From assembly GCA_050304135.1 (NCBI GenBank), contig JBNLDC010000014.1:62001-126000 (forward strand): a DNA stretch of 64,000 nt, in the 5' to 3' direction. Below the pieces are notes generated by a model. The model saw nothing but the letters and a program-made list of their open reading frames with translations. It searched no databases and had not been told where the DNA came from. Below, piece by piece: positions 42,350-52,986 of the stretch (position 1 is the first letter of the stretch; every line of letters begins with the position of its first letter). The position numbers were made by a program, and so were the translations under genes. Source of the DNA: JAFGNB01 sp050304135 (GTDB lineage: Bacteria; Fibrobacterota; Chitinivibrionia; Chitinivibrionales; Chitinispirillaceae).

Positions 42350-44787
42350 ACGGTATGTTTACCGATCGCGTAAAAAAAGTCATGCAGATCGCCCGGGAAG
42401 AATCGGTGCGTCTCGGAAACGATTATGTCGGTACTGAACACCTGCTGCTTGGACTGGTTAAAGAGGGTGACGGTGTCGCTGTTGCCGTTATGCGCAGTAT
42501 GGGAGTTGAACTCGATGAACTCAGCGGAAACATTGAAAAGGCGATTACCTCCACCGGCGGTATGATGACTATCGGCCAGATGCTGCCGTTTACCCCGCGA
42601 GCGAAAAAAGTACTCGAGATCGCCGCCAACGAGGCTCGTGCGATGTCTCATAAGTACATCGGTACCGAGCACCTGCTGCTTGCACTCATGAAGGATACCG
42701 AGTCGGCCGCCGCGAATGCGCTCGCCGCCTCCGGACTTGACTACGAACGGGTCAAAGAGGAGATAAACCGGGTTCTCAGAGGCGGAGAATCGGTAGGCAG
42801 CGGTTCCAAGGAAAAAAGCAAAACACCGTTTCTTGACCATTTCGGCAGGGATCTCACCCAGATGGCACGCGAAGCCAAACTCGATCCGGTTATCGGCCGC
42901 GAAAAAGAGATCGAACGGGTGGTTCAGATTTTAAGTCGCCGCAAGAAGAACAATCCGGTGCTGATCGGTGAACCGGGTATCGGAAAAACCGCCATTGTTG
43001 AAGGGCTCGCGCAGAAAATCGTCGAGAAGAACATCCCGCAGGTCCTCGAAAACAAACGGGTGATCAACCTCGATATGGCCTCGATGGTTGCCGGCACCAA
43101 ATACCGCGGTCAGTTTGAGGAACGCCTCAAGGCGCTCATGGTGGAACTGCAGAAAAACGAGAACATCATTATCTTTATTGACGAACTCCACACCATCGTC
43201 GGCGCCGGAGGGTCAGAGGGAAGCCTCGATGCCTCGAACATTTTCAAGCCGGCGCTTTCTCGTGGAGAAATTCAGTGCATTGGCGCCACGACACTTGACG
43301 AATACCGTAAGTACATCGAAAAAGACGGCGCGCTCGCCAGGCGGTTTCAGCAGATTATGGTTGATCCGCCGAACGTTCTGGAAACGATACAGATTTTGAG
43401 CGGACTGCGCTACCGGTACGAGGATCACCACAAGGTCACCTATACCGACAAGGCGATCGAATCCGCCGTGCACCTCTCGGAGCGATATGTTTCCGACCGC
43501 TTCCTCCCCGATAAGGCGATCGACGTTATCGACGAGGCCGGTGCGCGCAAACGGCTCTCGAGCATGGAGATCCCCACCGAAATCCGCGACATGGAGAAAG
43601 AAATCGCGGAAGTAGTGAAGGATAAGGAACTCGCCGTGGAACAGCAGGAGTTCGAAAAGGCGGCGAAACTCCGCGACAAACAGGAAAAACTCAAGGGTAC
43701 CCTGCTCGAGAAAAAGGCACTTTGGCGCAAATCGAAAGCGGAGGAGCGTCTGCTGGTCGATGAGGCTACCATTGCCGAAGTGCTCTCGACCATGACGGGT
43801 ATACCTCTTTCCCGCCTTGCCGAAGAGGAATCAAAAAAGATTCTCAACCTCGAAGACGAACTGCGCAAGCGGGTTATCGGGCAGGATATCGCCCTGCATG
43901 CGATCAGCCGCAGCATCCGTCGCTCACGCGCCGGACTCCACAACACGAAACGGCCGATCGCATCGTTCATTTTCCTCGGTCCCACCGGCGTCGGGAAAAC
44001 CGAACTCGCTAAAACACTGGCGGAATCACTTTTCGACTCCGACGATGCGCTGGTACGCATCGATATGTCGGAGTACATGGAGAAATTCGCCGTCTCGCGG
44101 CTGATGGGAGCCCCTCCGGGATACGTGGGCTACGAAGAGGGTGGCCAGCTCACCGAAAAAATCCGTAAGAAACCCTACTCGGTGATATTGCTTGACGAAA
44201 TTGAGAAAGCGCATCCGGACGTTTTCAACATCCTGCTGCAGATTCTCGACGACGGACTGCTCACCGACTCCTACGGGCGCCACGTGAATTTCCGCAATAC
44301 CATCATCATCATGACCTCCAATGCGGGAACACGCGATGTTAAAAAGAGCGGGACCGTCGGTTTCGGAAAGACAAGCGATAAAAACGATTACGATGCGATG
44401 AAGTCAAAGGTAATGGACGAACTCAAGCGGATCTTCAATCCGGAATTCCTCAACCGTGTCGATGAAACAATCGTTTTCGCCTCGCTCACTAAAAAGGAAA
44501 TCGCGCAGATTGTGGACATTCAGCTCGCCGAAGTGTCGCAGCGTCTGGTTGACCGCAATATTACCATGGATGTTTCGGCGGAAGTAAAAACCTACGTGGT
44601 GGACGAGGGTTTCGATCCGATGCTTGGCGCCCGACCGCTGCGCAGAGCGATCCAGCGCCTCATCGAAGACCCGATGGCCGAAGAGTTTCTCAACAACCGG
44701 TTTCAGGACGGCGACACCGTCCGTCTTGAAATGACCGATGGAAAGATTGTCTTCCAGAAAGCAGAAACGGAACATGCGGCCCCGTAG
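42346..44787 (+). CDS. clpC: ATP-dependent Clp protease ATPase subunit ClpC
   Basis: Hexameric AAA+ unfoldase that feeds substrates to ClpP. Order: two Clp_N repeats (about 1-150), AAA-1 with Walker A GEPGIGKTA, a middle domain with a UVR motif (QEFEKAAKLRDKQEKL), AAA-2 with GPTGVGKTE, and a C-terminal D2-small domain. The VGFG tripeptide region (SGTVGFGK), used to dock on ClpP, is present. Length of 813 residues is normal. It follows mcsB with an ATGA overlap, and tamB begins inside its last codons. No clpP gene is in the window. Confidence 0.95.
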   Translation: MNGMFTDRVKKVMQIAREESVRLGNDYVGTEHLLLGLVKEGDGVAVAVMRSMGVELDELSGNIEKAITSTGGMMTIGQMLPFTPRAKKVLEIAANEARAMSHKYIGTEHLLLALMKDTESAAANALAASGLDYERVKEEINRVLRGGESVGSGSKEKSKTPFLDHFGRDLTQMAREAKLDPVIGREKEIERVVQILSRRKKNNPVLIGEPGIGKTAIVEGLAQKIVEKNIPQVLENKRVINLDMASMVAGTKYRGQFEERLKALMVELQKNENIIIFIDELHTIVGAGGSEGSLDASNIFKPALSRGEIQCIGATTLDEYRKYIEKDGALARRFQQIMVDPPNVLETIQILSGLRYRYEDHHKVTYTDKAIESAVHLSERYVSDRFLPDKAIDVIDEAGARKRLSSMEIPTEIRDMEKEIAEVVKDKELAVEQQEFEKAAKLRDKQEKLKGTLLEKKALWRKSKAEERLLVDEATIAEVLSTMTGIPLSRLAEEESKKILNLEDELRKRVIGQDIALHAISRSIRRSRAGLHNTKRPIASFIFLGPTGVGKTELAKTLAESLFDSDDALVRIDMSEYMEKFAVSRLMGAPPGYVGYEEGGQLTEKIRKKPYSVILLDEIEKAHPDVFNILLQILDDGLLTDSYGRHVNFRNTIIIMTSNAGTRDVKKSGTVGFGKTSDKNDYDAMKSKVMDELKRIFNPEFLNRVDETIVFASLTKKEIAQIVDIQLAEVSQRLVDRNITMDVSAEVKTYVVDEGFDPMLGARPLRRAIQRLIEDPMAEEFLNNRFQDGDTVRLEMTDGKIVFQKAETEHAAP

Positions 44788-47700
44788 GTGGGTACTCATT
44801 GCCGCCAGTATCGTTTTATCGTTAGTTATTGCTCTGTTCACGGGCAAACGGATTCTTGAGAAAAACCGGAACCTCGAAAACCTGCTCACCGGTGCGGTTT
44901 CTTCGGCGATCAAGGGGACCTGCACCGTGGATGCGGTCCGGATCGGTTTTTTTTCCGTTTCTCTGCGCAATGTAAGGGTAACGTTGCCGATGCAATCAGT
45001 CGGCATCACCATCGGCAGAATCAAGGCGGGAATCTCGTTTTCACGACTGGTCACCTATCGGGGAGATCTCTCGCGGGCGATCAATCAGATTATTCTGATA
45101 AAACCGGTTATTGATCTCCCGCTGTCGCCACCCGGAAGCCACCCCACCACCCCGCAAACACCGGCTACTGCAGGCCGACAGCAACAAGGCATGGACCTTT
45201 CCGAGCCACCCGTACGTTTTCTTTTTGTTAAAAACGGAACCGTTCGCCTGAATAACCGGCTGGGCGACACTACCATGGTGGCGGGCAATCTTTCCGGAAA
45301 CCTTACCAGCCACCTCGATGAAGTCGCGTTCACCCTTTCGGGAAGAGCCGGATCGTCAAAAAAAAACCTTTCCGTGCAAGGTGCACTTTCCTGGCCCCGA
45401 AACCGGCACCACCTTTCGGTACGACTTTCCGATGCCCGCCTCGGGAAACCGTTTTCCACCGGTTCGTTCACCATAAACAGCGGTCTGCTCAACGGTACCG
45501 TCGAATGTACCTTCAACAACCGGTTTGATCCCGACACCCTTGAACTACACGGATCGGTCCGCTTTTCAGAGGGAAATGTCCGGTTGCACACACCTGACCT
45601 TACGGTTGATTCCCTGCTTACCGGAATTTCATTCGAAAAAGGAATATGCAGTATCGACACCTTTTCGGGAAATGTCAGGGGGATGCGCTGCACGACCCGC
45701 GGAGCGGTACGCTGCACGAGCAAACCAGCCGTCGACCTGTCGATCACGTGCACGCACATGATTCCCGACTCGCTCGCAGATTTCCTGCCGCCCGATGCAC
45801 GCACACTGCTTTCGGGAACCGCAAATGCTTCCGCCGAACTGCACTGGAAAAAAGGTGGAGAGCCGACCATTGCACTTACGGCCGCTGGGCTCGCACTGGG
45901 CACGCTGCCGCTGCAGCGGATATCCGCGAACGGACGTCTCTCCGGCTCCACTCTTATCGCCGATACCCTTCTCGTTGCAACTCCCTACGGTGCCTTTGAT
46001 GTGCAGGGACATTACGATCTGGACAGTGCAGAGAACTCCTACGATCTGAGTTTCATCTTTACCACAGATTCCCTGCCCGACTCAACCGGCGTTACAGGAG
46101 ATCTACGGGCCATGGGTACGGTTACCGGAAGCGCACAGAATACTCCGGTGATTTCGTGTCGTCTGACGGCCGAAAACCTCAGGTTTCACAATCTTCCACT
46201 CGGCAACCCGCAACTGATTATTCAGCTCAGAGAAAAACACTGCACCTTCAGCTCGGTGAGCATTGATTCAGCCACACCGGTAACCATTTTCGGCTCCATC
46301 GACAGTATTTTTTCCACTGATCCTTTTGCCCGTATTTCAGTTTCCGTCAGATCCGCACCAATAAATGATCAACTCATGCGAATCCATGGTATGCCAAAAT
46401 GTGATACACTTGCCCTCATGGCGGAAGCCACCGGCTGGATGAACAGGTTCACCGCCGCGGCAAAACTTACCGTCCGTTCCCGTGACTTCGGAGGAACGCT
46501 GCACGGTCACCTTGAACGCTCTCCCGACGATACCGGTGCATTCATCTGGAACCTGAATGCACAAAAAGCACAATACCGGCAAGTACCTGTCAGTTTTTCA
46601 GGAAAAGGGCGTCTGCTTGATACCTGCATTCAGATCGATACCCTTGCCGCCTGCGACAACATTCACGGGAAGGCAACGATTTTTCATACGCTGCAGCCGC
46701 CACTGCTCCATGCCCGCCTCAATTACATCTTGCCGATCGCGAAATGCCTGCGATTTTTCTCTTCCGACGGGAATGGTCTGACCAGAGGCTCCGTGAAGGG
46801 TACAACCACGATCTCCGGTCCCGTCGATAATCTTTCGACGCATTCAACGGTTAAACTGCGGGATGCGGGCACGGAAACACTCAACGGATTTTCAACAAAT
46901 CTGACGGTTTCCAGCAGCGGAGCCGATGTTACCGTACTTCCCGGAACTCTGAAGCGCGACCGGTTTGCACTGCTTTCATTCGATACTATTTCCACCAAAA
47001 ACGGTCGCCTTCAGTTCAGGGGCACTATTACCGACGTTACCCCGCAGATGCTCTTCGGCACACTGCTGCCGCCGGACCAGACCGTCAGTGCGATAATTAG
47101 CGGTGAAGCACACACCACCGACTCCGGATTTCCGATGGCATTCACGCTCAGCGCCCCTGCCGTCCGTATCGATTCCATTCTGCTCGACTCGGTCCGCTGC
47201 CGCGGCACCATTACGCCTGAAGGACTCACCGTATCGCGCCTCACCTTCAAGGACGGCAAACGGACCAACGGGACGGCGAACGGACACCTGCCATGGGCGC
47301 TATTGGGATCAACCACCGGTGAACACGATACCCTGCGCGGTGCGGTGCAACTGCGCGGCGACCTTCTTGCCACCATCGAGCGCAACGCCCCCACGCCGAT
47401 CGGCGGCAACGGACAGGGTACTGCAGATATCGCTTTTTTCGCCACCGGAGGCAGCTGGACGTTCACTCGGGGCGATATTTCACTCCCCCGCGGGGTACTC
47501 ACCGTCAGCCCGTTCGTGCCGGACAAGGTTAAAAACTTCACTTTTCATATGTCAATCGACAGCAGCGGTACCATACATACCGACATGAACGGCACCATCA
47601 AACGCAAACCGATACGCATCGTATCGACCCATTCGCTGCCCGGCGGCTATGAGCCACTTGTTATCGGTCCGCTCAATCTGGGAGCCTTCCAGGTGGAAAC

Positions 47701-48895
47701 GCCCAAAAAAGGGGTCGATCTCCATCTGCCGGGATTCATGGCGCTGCGTGAACGGGGCGGCATTGAATTTCAGGGACGGGGGCCCTTTAAGCAGTTCACC
47801 ATATCGGGACCGCTTGAACGCCTGAAACTTACCGGCACCTGGGTCCTTCGCGACCTTGAATTCACCTTTCCCTTTCTGCCATTCAGGGAAATGGACTGGA
47901 ATTTTGACCCGTTCCCGTATGTCACCTGGGAAATGGATCTTAAACCCGGTAACCGTAAGGCGATGTATTTCTGGGATCTTGCGGGCAAACGGGGAAGAAT
48001 ACTCCGGTTTGTGGAGGGATATCTCGACCTGAGTTCACATATCCGCGTGCGCGGCCGCGATCTCGATAAAACGTTCCGGATTTACGGTGCGATCCGATCA
48101 TACAAGGGTGCGGTTTATTACGGGCGGGTATTCGACCGGAATTTCAATGTAGGTGTGGAGTTCAACCCACTCAAACCGAAGCAGAATGCCGGATACGACA
48201 ACTTACCACTCCTGTGGGGAAGTGCCGAAGCATTCGCCGACACGAGTCGCTTTGACCGGATCAAATTGACCTGTATGGTGGTCGATCCGGTAACCGGCGG
48301 CATCAGCGAAAAGGGGCGCCTTGCGGATCAGCCGACACCCAACATCACCTTTCACCTCTCGTCGGATATTGAAGAGCTGCCCGGCGAGAGCGAACGTGAC
48401 TATTACCGCCAGGCGGGTCTGACCTTTACAACGATCAGCGGCGCCGGCAGTGCGGTATCGAACTTCGGGGAGCAGCTTTTTCACCGGTATCTCCTCCAGC
48501 GCTGGGAGAGAAAACTTGCCCGGAAACTCGGACTGGATGTCATGAACATTGAATCGTCCATTGTTTCTAATTATTTTAGTAAACTTTATAGCCGCCAGTT
48601 TGACGGTGTATTGAATGAGGATGATTACCTTGCCCTTGCCAATGTCGGTGTTACGGTTGGCCGATACTTTTTCCGCGACTTTCTTTTGGTAAAAGCCCGG
48701 GGAGAACTGATTCCGATCGAAATGCAGCTGACACCGGAATACAGCATTGGATTCGAGTTTCAACCGAGTCAATATCTTACGATGGACCTAAATTACGGTT
48801 TTCATATGTCGGACGCGGCAATTCAGCACAGTCCTTTACTGATGATGCAACTGCGACTCCCGATCACCCGGCTGAGAAACCTGTTGCATTTTTAA
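44774..48895 (+). CDS. tamB: TamB-like translocation and assembly module protein
   Basis: A very long inner-membrane anchored periplasmic protein (about 1373 residues) of the AsmA/TamB bridge-like lipid-transfer type. One N-terminal transmembrane helix (VLIAASIVLSLVIALFTG) precedes long beta-repeat regions, and the C-terminal DUF490 domain is visible around SYKGAVYYGRVFDRNFNVGV. The extreme C terminus ends in beta strands (MMQLRLPITRLRNLLHF). Start at the ATG 44774 overlaps clpC by 14 bases; an ATG at 44738 is also in frame. The order tamB then bamA is common in diderms where TamB works with Omp85 proteins. Confidence 0.85.
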   Translation: MRPRRWVLIAASIVLSLVIALFTGKRILEKNRNLENLLTGAVSSAIKGTCTVDAVRIGFFSVSLRNVRVTLPMQSVGITIGRIKAGISFSRLVTYRGDLSRAINQIILIKPVIDLPLSPPGSHPTTPQTPATAGRQQQGMDLSEPPVRFLFVKNGTVRLNNRLGDTTMVAGNLSGNLTSHLDEVAFTLSGRAGSSKKNLSVQGALSWPRNRHHLSVRLSDARLGKPFSTGSFTINSGLLNGTVECTFNNRFDPDTLELHGSVRFSEGNVRLHTPDLTVDSLLTGISFEKGICSIDTFSGNVRGMRCTTRGAVRCTSKPAVDLSITCTHMIPDSLADFLPPDARTLLSGTANASAELHWKKGGEPTIALTAAGLALGTLPLQRISANGRLSGSTLIADTLLVATPYGAFDVQGHYDLDSAENSYDLSFIFTTDSLPDSTGVTGDLRAMGTVTGSAQNTPVISCRLTAENLRFHNLPLGNPQLIIQLREKHCTFSSVSIDSATPVTIFGSIDSIFSTDPFARISVSVRSAPINDQLMRIHGMPKCDTLALMAEATGWMNRFTAAAKLTVRSRDFGGTLHGHLERSPDDTGAFIWNLNAQKAQYRQVPVSFSGKGRLLDTCIQIDTLAACDNIHGKATIFHTLQPPLLHARLNYILPIAKCLRFFSSDGNGLTRGSVKGTTTISGPVDNLSTHSTVKLRDAGTETLNGFSTNLTVSSSGADVTVLPGTLKRDRFALLSFDTISTKNGRLQFRGTITDVTPQMLFGTLLPPDQTVSAIISGEAHTTDSGFPMAFTLSAPAVRIDSILLDSVRCRGTITPEGLTVSRLTFKDGKRTNGTANGHLPWALLGSTTGEHDTLRGAVQLRGDLLATIERNAPTPIGGNGQGTADIAFFATGGSWTFTRGDISLPRGVLTVSPFVPDKVKNFTFHMSIDSSGTIHTDMNGTIKRKPIRIVSTHSLPGGYEPLVIGPLNLGAFQVETPKKGVDLHLPGFMALRERGGIEFQGRGPFKQFTISGPLERLKLTGTWVLRDLEFTFPFLPFREMDWNFDPFPYVTWEMDLKPGNRKAMYFWDLAGKRGRILRFVEGYLDLSSHIRVRGRDLDKTFRIYGAIRSYKGAVYYGRVFDRNFNVGVEFNPLKPKQNAGYDNLPLLWGSAEAFADTSRFDRIKLTCMVVDPVTGGISEKGRLADQPTPNITFHLSSDIEELPGESERDYYRQAGLTFTTISGAGSAVSNFGEQLFHRYLLQRWERKLARKLGLDVMNIESSIVSNYFSKLYSRQFDGVLNEDDYLALANVGVTVGRYFFRDFLLVKARGELIPIEMQLTPEYSIGFEFQPSQYLTMDLNYGFHMSDAAIQHSPLLMMQLRLPITRLRNLLHF

Positions 48896-48925
48896 CCTGT
48901 TGCATTACGTTTGAAGGACCGGAAC

Positions 48926-51208
48926 ATGTCGAGACGGTTATTGTATCTTTTATGCGCACTCCCCCTCATCTGCGTTGGGAGCAACGCCAGAGTCCTTGAT
49001 ACCCTGGTGATCGAAGGGCTCTCCATCAATTCCGACAATGCCATACGGCACAGTACGGGATTGTACACCGGTCGTGATTTCTCCGCAGCCGACCTTCAGG
49101 ACGCGATCCGTCGCCTCAATGAACTGCAGCTCTTACGGAAAATTGATTTTTATCTGCTCGCCGAAACCGACACATCGGCATCGTTGAAACTGAAAGTGGA
49201 AGAATTCCCGATCTGTGAATCAGTCGAATATCACGGAAATAAGAAGATAAAGAAGAAAGACCTCGAGGAAAAAGCGACCATTAAAAAGGGGCAGATCCTC
49301 ACCGACGCAGCTGTTTTCGATGAAAAAAGGCAAATTCTCGAAATGCACGCCGAAAAGGGTTACAACCTGGCGGAGGTAACTCCCGAAAAAATCCCCACAA
49401 AAATACCCGGAAACGTCATCCTTAAATTCACCATAAAAGAGGGTCCCAAGGTCCGCATCAAAAGTATTGTCTTCCACGGCAACAAAGAGGTTAAAACGTC
49501 GAAGCTGGAACGGAAGTTCAAAACAAAAGAGAGCCGATGGTGGCGGTCGGGTGAATTCAAACGGGACCTCTATCGTGAACATCTCGACAGTCTGATTCTT
49601 TTCTACAACGATCTCGGGTATCTCGATGCGGCGATCGTCAGCGACAGCGTCCGCTTTGCCGATACCAAAAAGGATCTGCTGATCGACATCACCATCGATG
49701 AAGGTAAAAAGTACTATGCCGGTAATTTTTACTTCAAAGGGAACAACATCATTCCGACCGATTCGCTCAATACTAAAATAGCTCTTAAGTACGGTAAACC
49801 GTTTCAGAAAACACGCTTTGAACTCTCGAAATACATGGTCGAGAATACCTATCGCGAGGAGGGGTATCTCTGGGTGCAGGTCACCGATGAGCGTACCTAT
49901 CGGAAAGATACCATAGATGTCACGTTTGATATCTACGAGGGACGCAGCGCAATCGTCCGGAAGGTCGACGTCAAAGGCAACACCAAAACCATGGAAAAAG
50001 TGGTGCGGCGCGAAATTGACCTCCTTCCCGGCAAGAAATACAAACAGTCGCTCATGATGCGCAGCCGCCAGAAAATCATGGCGCTCAATTTCTTCAGTGA
50101 TGTAAAACCCGATCTGATCCCCAACGACGACGGCACCATCGACCTCGCTTTTGATATTACCGAGAAAGACAACATCGGGCAGCTGCAGATCGGTGCCGCC
50201 TACAGCGGTTACAACGGCTTTATAGGCACCTTCTCCACCTCGATACCCAATTTCAGGGGTGCCGGACAGGAACTGCGTGTCAACGTGGAATACGGACAAC
50301 GGCACCAGGATTTCAGTGTCAGTTTCACTGAACCGTGGGCCTTCGACCGTCCGATCTCCCTCACCGGAAGTGTTTTCTACCGGGACAACTCCTACTACCA
50401 GATCTATGCGAGTAAACAGTGGGGATTTATTGTCGGATCAGGTCTTTCAAAGATGTCGTGGCCCGATGACCATTTTCAGCTCAACGGCAGCTATCAATTC
50501 AGTTATGAAGAAGGATACCGGGACGGCTATGAAAATCCCGCGTTCAATCTTGACGTGAGGAGGAAGGGATTCCTCAGCAGGCTCTCCTTCACTCTCACCA
50601 GGTACGATCTCGACATGCCGATGTTCCCTACCGAAGGATCGCGGCTCACTCTTTCCCCCCAGATTGCCGGGCTTGGCGGAAACTACCGGTATCTCAAGGG
50701 GATCGTTGGCTATGAACACTATTTTCCTCTTCCGTTCAAGCTCGTGTTCGGCACCCGTTCAAAGTTCGGCCAGATCTCACCGCTCGGTAACGAAACAGTC
50801 ATTTCACGGTACGATCTCTTCAAGCTCGGCGGTGTGTATTACGCCGATGCCGATCTGCGCGGTTACAATGATGTGGAGTTCGGCGGACTCTCCAGCGGCC
50901 GTGACGCCGGGCATCCTGAAAACGGGCTCTCCATGTTCGCCACCACGCTTGAACTGCGCTACCCGCTGCTTGACCAACAGCTCTACCTCGGTGTATTCGC
51001 CGACGGCGGCAACACCTGGTCGGGATTTTCAAAAGTAAATCCGTTCGATCTGTATAAAAGTATCGGAGCCGGTATCCGTATCAATATTCCGATGCTTGGC
51101 CTTATGGGAGTGGATTTCGGCTACGGGCTTGACGATCCAACACCCGACGGCTTCGATAGTAAACCCTACGGATGGAAAATCGATTTCATGATGAACCGCG
51201 GATTCTAA
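48926..51208 (+). CDS. bamA: Outer-membrane protein assembly factor BamA
   Basis: Omp85-family insertase for outer-membrane beta-barrels. A signal peptide (LLYLLCALPLICVGSNA) is followed by about five POTRA domains up to roughly residue 420 (for example IVFHGNKEVKTSKLE and VDVKGNTKTMEKVVRREI). A 16-strand barrel then ends with WKIDFMMNRGF, whose terminal aromatic is a typical signal for outer-membrane insertion. The conserved lid-loop motif appears as DLRGYNDVEFG. The ATG at 48926 has an AAGGA site seven bases upstream. It stands between tamB and ompH in a single plus-strand run. Confidence 0.95.
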   Translation: MSRRLLYLLCALPLICVGSNARVLDTLVIEGLSINSDNAIRHSTGLYTGRDFSAADLQDAIRRLNELQLLRKIDFYLLAETDTSASLKLKVEEFPICESVEYHGNKKIKKKDLEEKATIKKGQILTDAAVFDEKRQILEMHAEKGYNLAEVTPEKIPTKIPGNVILKFTIKEGPKVRIKSIVFHGNKEVKTSKLERKFKTKESRWWRSGEFKRDLYREHLDSLILFYNDLGYLDAAIVSDSVRFADTKKDLLIDITIDEGKKYYAGNFYFKGNNIIPTDSLNTKIALKYGKPFQKTRFELSKYMVENTYREEGYLWVQVTDERTYRKDTIDVTFDIYEGRSAIVRKVDVKGNTKTMEKVVRREIDLLPGKKYKQSLMMRSRQKIMALNFFSDVKPDLIPNDDGTIDLAFDITEKDNIGQLQIGAAYSGYNGFIGTFSTSIPNFRGAGQELRVNVEYGQRHQDFSVSFTEPWAFDRPISLTGSVFYRDNSYYQIYASKQWGFIVGSGLSKMSWPDDHFQLNGSYQFSYEEGYRDGYENPAFNLDVRRKGFLSRLSFTLTRYDLDMPMFPTEGSRLTLSPQIAGLGGNYRYLKGIVGYEHYFPLPFKLVFGTRSKFGQISPLGNETVISRYDLFKLGGVYYADADLRGYNDVEFGGLSSGRDAGHPENGLSMFATTLELRYPLLDQQLYLGVFADGGNTWSGFSKVNPFDLYKSIGAGIRINIPMLGLMGVDFGYGLDDPTPDGFDSKPYGWKIDFMMNRGF

Positions 51209-51383
51209 CGGGCGACGGAATCTGTCCGGCAGTACCGCGGGGAACTACCGAATATCACCCAAGCACTTTCCACCGATAGCCCTCCGGCATCGGCAGGAGG
51301 TGAATCGTTCGCTGTCCGCTCTGGTTTACCGGGAGATGCGCTGCCGGTTACCGGGTGAACAGAAAGCACTAAAGGAGGAGTAC

Positions 51384-51902
51384 ATGCGCACGTTGTTCTG
51401 CACAGGGGCGCTCTTTGCCCTGATGATCGCCACGGCTGTTCAGGCCGAAATGAAAATGGGGTACATCAACTCGGAGGCTATTTTCGCCGAGTACGAAGGT
51501 ACCAAAGAGGCTCAGAATAAATTCAACAAGGAAGTTGCCGTCTGGGAGCAGGAAGCCTCCAAGAAACAGCAGGAGATTAAAAGCCTCAAGGAACAGATCG
51601 ACAAACAGAGCCTTCTTCTGAGCGCGGAACGTAAAAAAGCGCTTGAGGATTCACTGAACCAGAAGATGATTACCTACCAGAAATTTCTGCAGGAAAAGTT
51701 CGGAAAAGACGGTATAGCGCTCAAAAAAAACGAGGAGCTTACCAAACCGATCATCGAAAAAATCAATCGCATTATCGAGAAAATCGCGAAAGAGGAAAAT
51801 TACGACTATATTTTCGATGCCCGTGCGGGAGGAATCGTTTATGCCAAAAAGGTGTACGATCTCAACCAGCGTGTCCTCGAAGCTCTTAACAAAGAAAACT
51901 AG
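51384..51902 (+). CDS. OmpH/Skp-family periplasmic chaperone
   Basis: A 172-residue periplasmic chaperone for unfolded outer-membrane proteins. The signal peptide is at about 1-22 (CTGALFALMIATAVQA), followed by the family start MKMGYINSEAIFAEYEGTK and a long coiled-coil (about 45-110). The C-terminal strand has IFDARAGGIVYAK. The ATG at 51384 is chosen because of the perfect AAAGGAGGAG site at 51371-51380; a longer in-frame reading to 51300 would remove that logic. It directly follows bamA, as in many diderms. Confidence 0.9.
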   Translation: MRTLFCTGALFALMIATAVQAEMKMGYINSEAIFAEYEGTKEAQNKFNKEVAVWEQEASKKQQEIKSLKEQIDKQSLLLSAERKKALEDSLNQKMITYQKFLQEKFGKDGIALKKNEELTKPIIEKINRIIEKIAKEENYDYIFDARAGGIVYAKKVYDLNQRVLEALNKEN

Positions 51903-51905
51903 ACC

Positions 51906-52955
51906 GTGCTTCTTTCGCAGATAGCCGCAGCGCTTGACCTTGAGCCCCCGGTTGCCTCCGGTGACCGGGAGGTGCGTTCGATCACCTCGCCATCCCGGGC
52001 CACTGCTGATGATATTATATTCAGCGCCGACCCGAAATTCGATGCGGAGATCACCGCAAGTGCAGCCGGGTTTGTTCTCACAAAAAAAGGCAGGGATTTT
52101 CCGGGTAAAATCTGCCTGGAGGTCGACGACCCGTACCTTGGCTACGCAAAGGTAGCGCAGCTTTTTGAAGACCGGTCACCGCAGTTCGAAACCGGTTCTT
52201 CTCCGGCGGCGTTTATCGACCAGTCTGCACGGGTTGATCCGGCTTCGGCAATAGGGCCGGGAACGGTAATCGGCGCCGGTGTAACCATTGGTGCTAAGAC
52301 CAGGATCGGTGCCGGTTGCGTGATCGAAAAGGGGTCAACCATCGGCAGCAACTGCCGTATCGATTCGGGAGTGATCATCCGGTACGGCACCTCCATCGCC
52401 AACCGGGTCATCATTCAGTCCGGAGCGGTGATCGGCAGCGACGGATTCGGCAATGCCCGTGATGCAAACGGTGCGTGGGTCCGGATTCCCGCATTCGGCA
52501 ACGTGGTTATTGAAGACGACGCCGAAATCGGTGCCGGCACCACCATCGACCGTGGAAATTTTGACGATACGGTGATCGGCAGAGGCGTCAAACTTGACAA
52601 CCTGATACATATCGCCCACAACGTCACCGTGGGAGAACATACGGTGATGGCCGCCCAGACCGGCATTTCGGGGAGTACCCGTGTCGGCCGAAGGGTGATC
52701 ATTGCCGGGCAGGCAGGGTTCGTCGGACACATTGACATCGGCGACGACTCATTCATCGGGGCAAAAGCGGGCATCTCCAAATCGGTGGAACCTGGAGCGA
52801 AAATAACCGGGTACCCCGCACGGGATCTGATGACCATGCGCCGGATCGAAGCCGCACAGCAATCGCTGCCAGGCCTGCTGAAAGAATTCAAACAGTTGAA
52901 AAAAGAGGTGGAGGCCTTGCGCGCTGCACGTCCTTCAACTCCCGACAAAGCCTGA
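51906..52955 (+). CDS. lpxD: UDP-3-O-acyl-glucosamine N-acyltransferase
   Basis: Adds the second acyl chain to UDP-3-O-acyl-GlcN in lipid A synthesis. The N-terminal domain (about 1-100) is followed by a left-handed beta helix of hexapeptide repeats (IGPGTVIGAGVTIGAKTRIG and similar). The catalytic histidine lies in NLIHIAHNVTVGEH. The C terminus is a helix with QLKKEVEALRAA. 349 residues is normal. The start is GTG at 51906, three bases after the ompH stop. It precedes lpxC-fabZ and lpxA, so lipid A synthesis is clustered here. Confidence 0.95.
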   Translation: MLLSQIAAALDLEPPVASGDREVRSITSPSRATADDIIFSADPKFDAEITASAAGFVLTKKGRDFPGKICLEVDDPYLGYAKVAQLFEDRSPQFETGSSPAAFIDQSARVDPASAIGPGTVIGAGVTIGAKTRIGAGCVIEKGSTIGSNCRIDSGVIIRYGTSIANRVIIQSGAVIGSDGFGNARDANGAWVRIPAFGNVVIEDDAEIGAGTTIDRGNFDDTVIGRGVKLDNLIHIAHNVTVGEHTVMAAQTGISGSTRVGRRVIIAGQAGFVGHIDIGDDSFIGAKAGISKSVEPGAKITGYPARDLMTMRRIEAAQQSLPGLLKEFKQLKKEVEALRAARPSTPDKA

Positions 52956-52986
52956 CAATCGGCCGGGAAAGGGCCGCATACTCACT

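Noticed and set aside
45085..45951. A 288-residue open frame antisense to tamB.
   Set aside because: Low-complexity, Ser/Arg-rich composition typical of an antisense shadow; tamB covers the region.
49220..50305. A 361-residue open frame antisense to bamA.
   Set aside because: The plus strand encodes POTRA domains with good motifs there; the antisense reading has no start signal or recognisable features.
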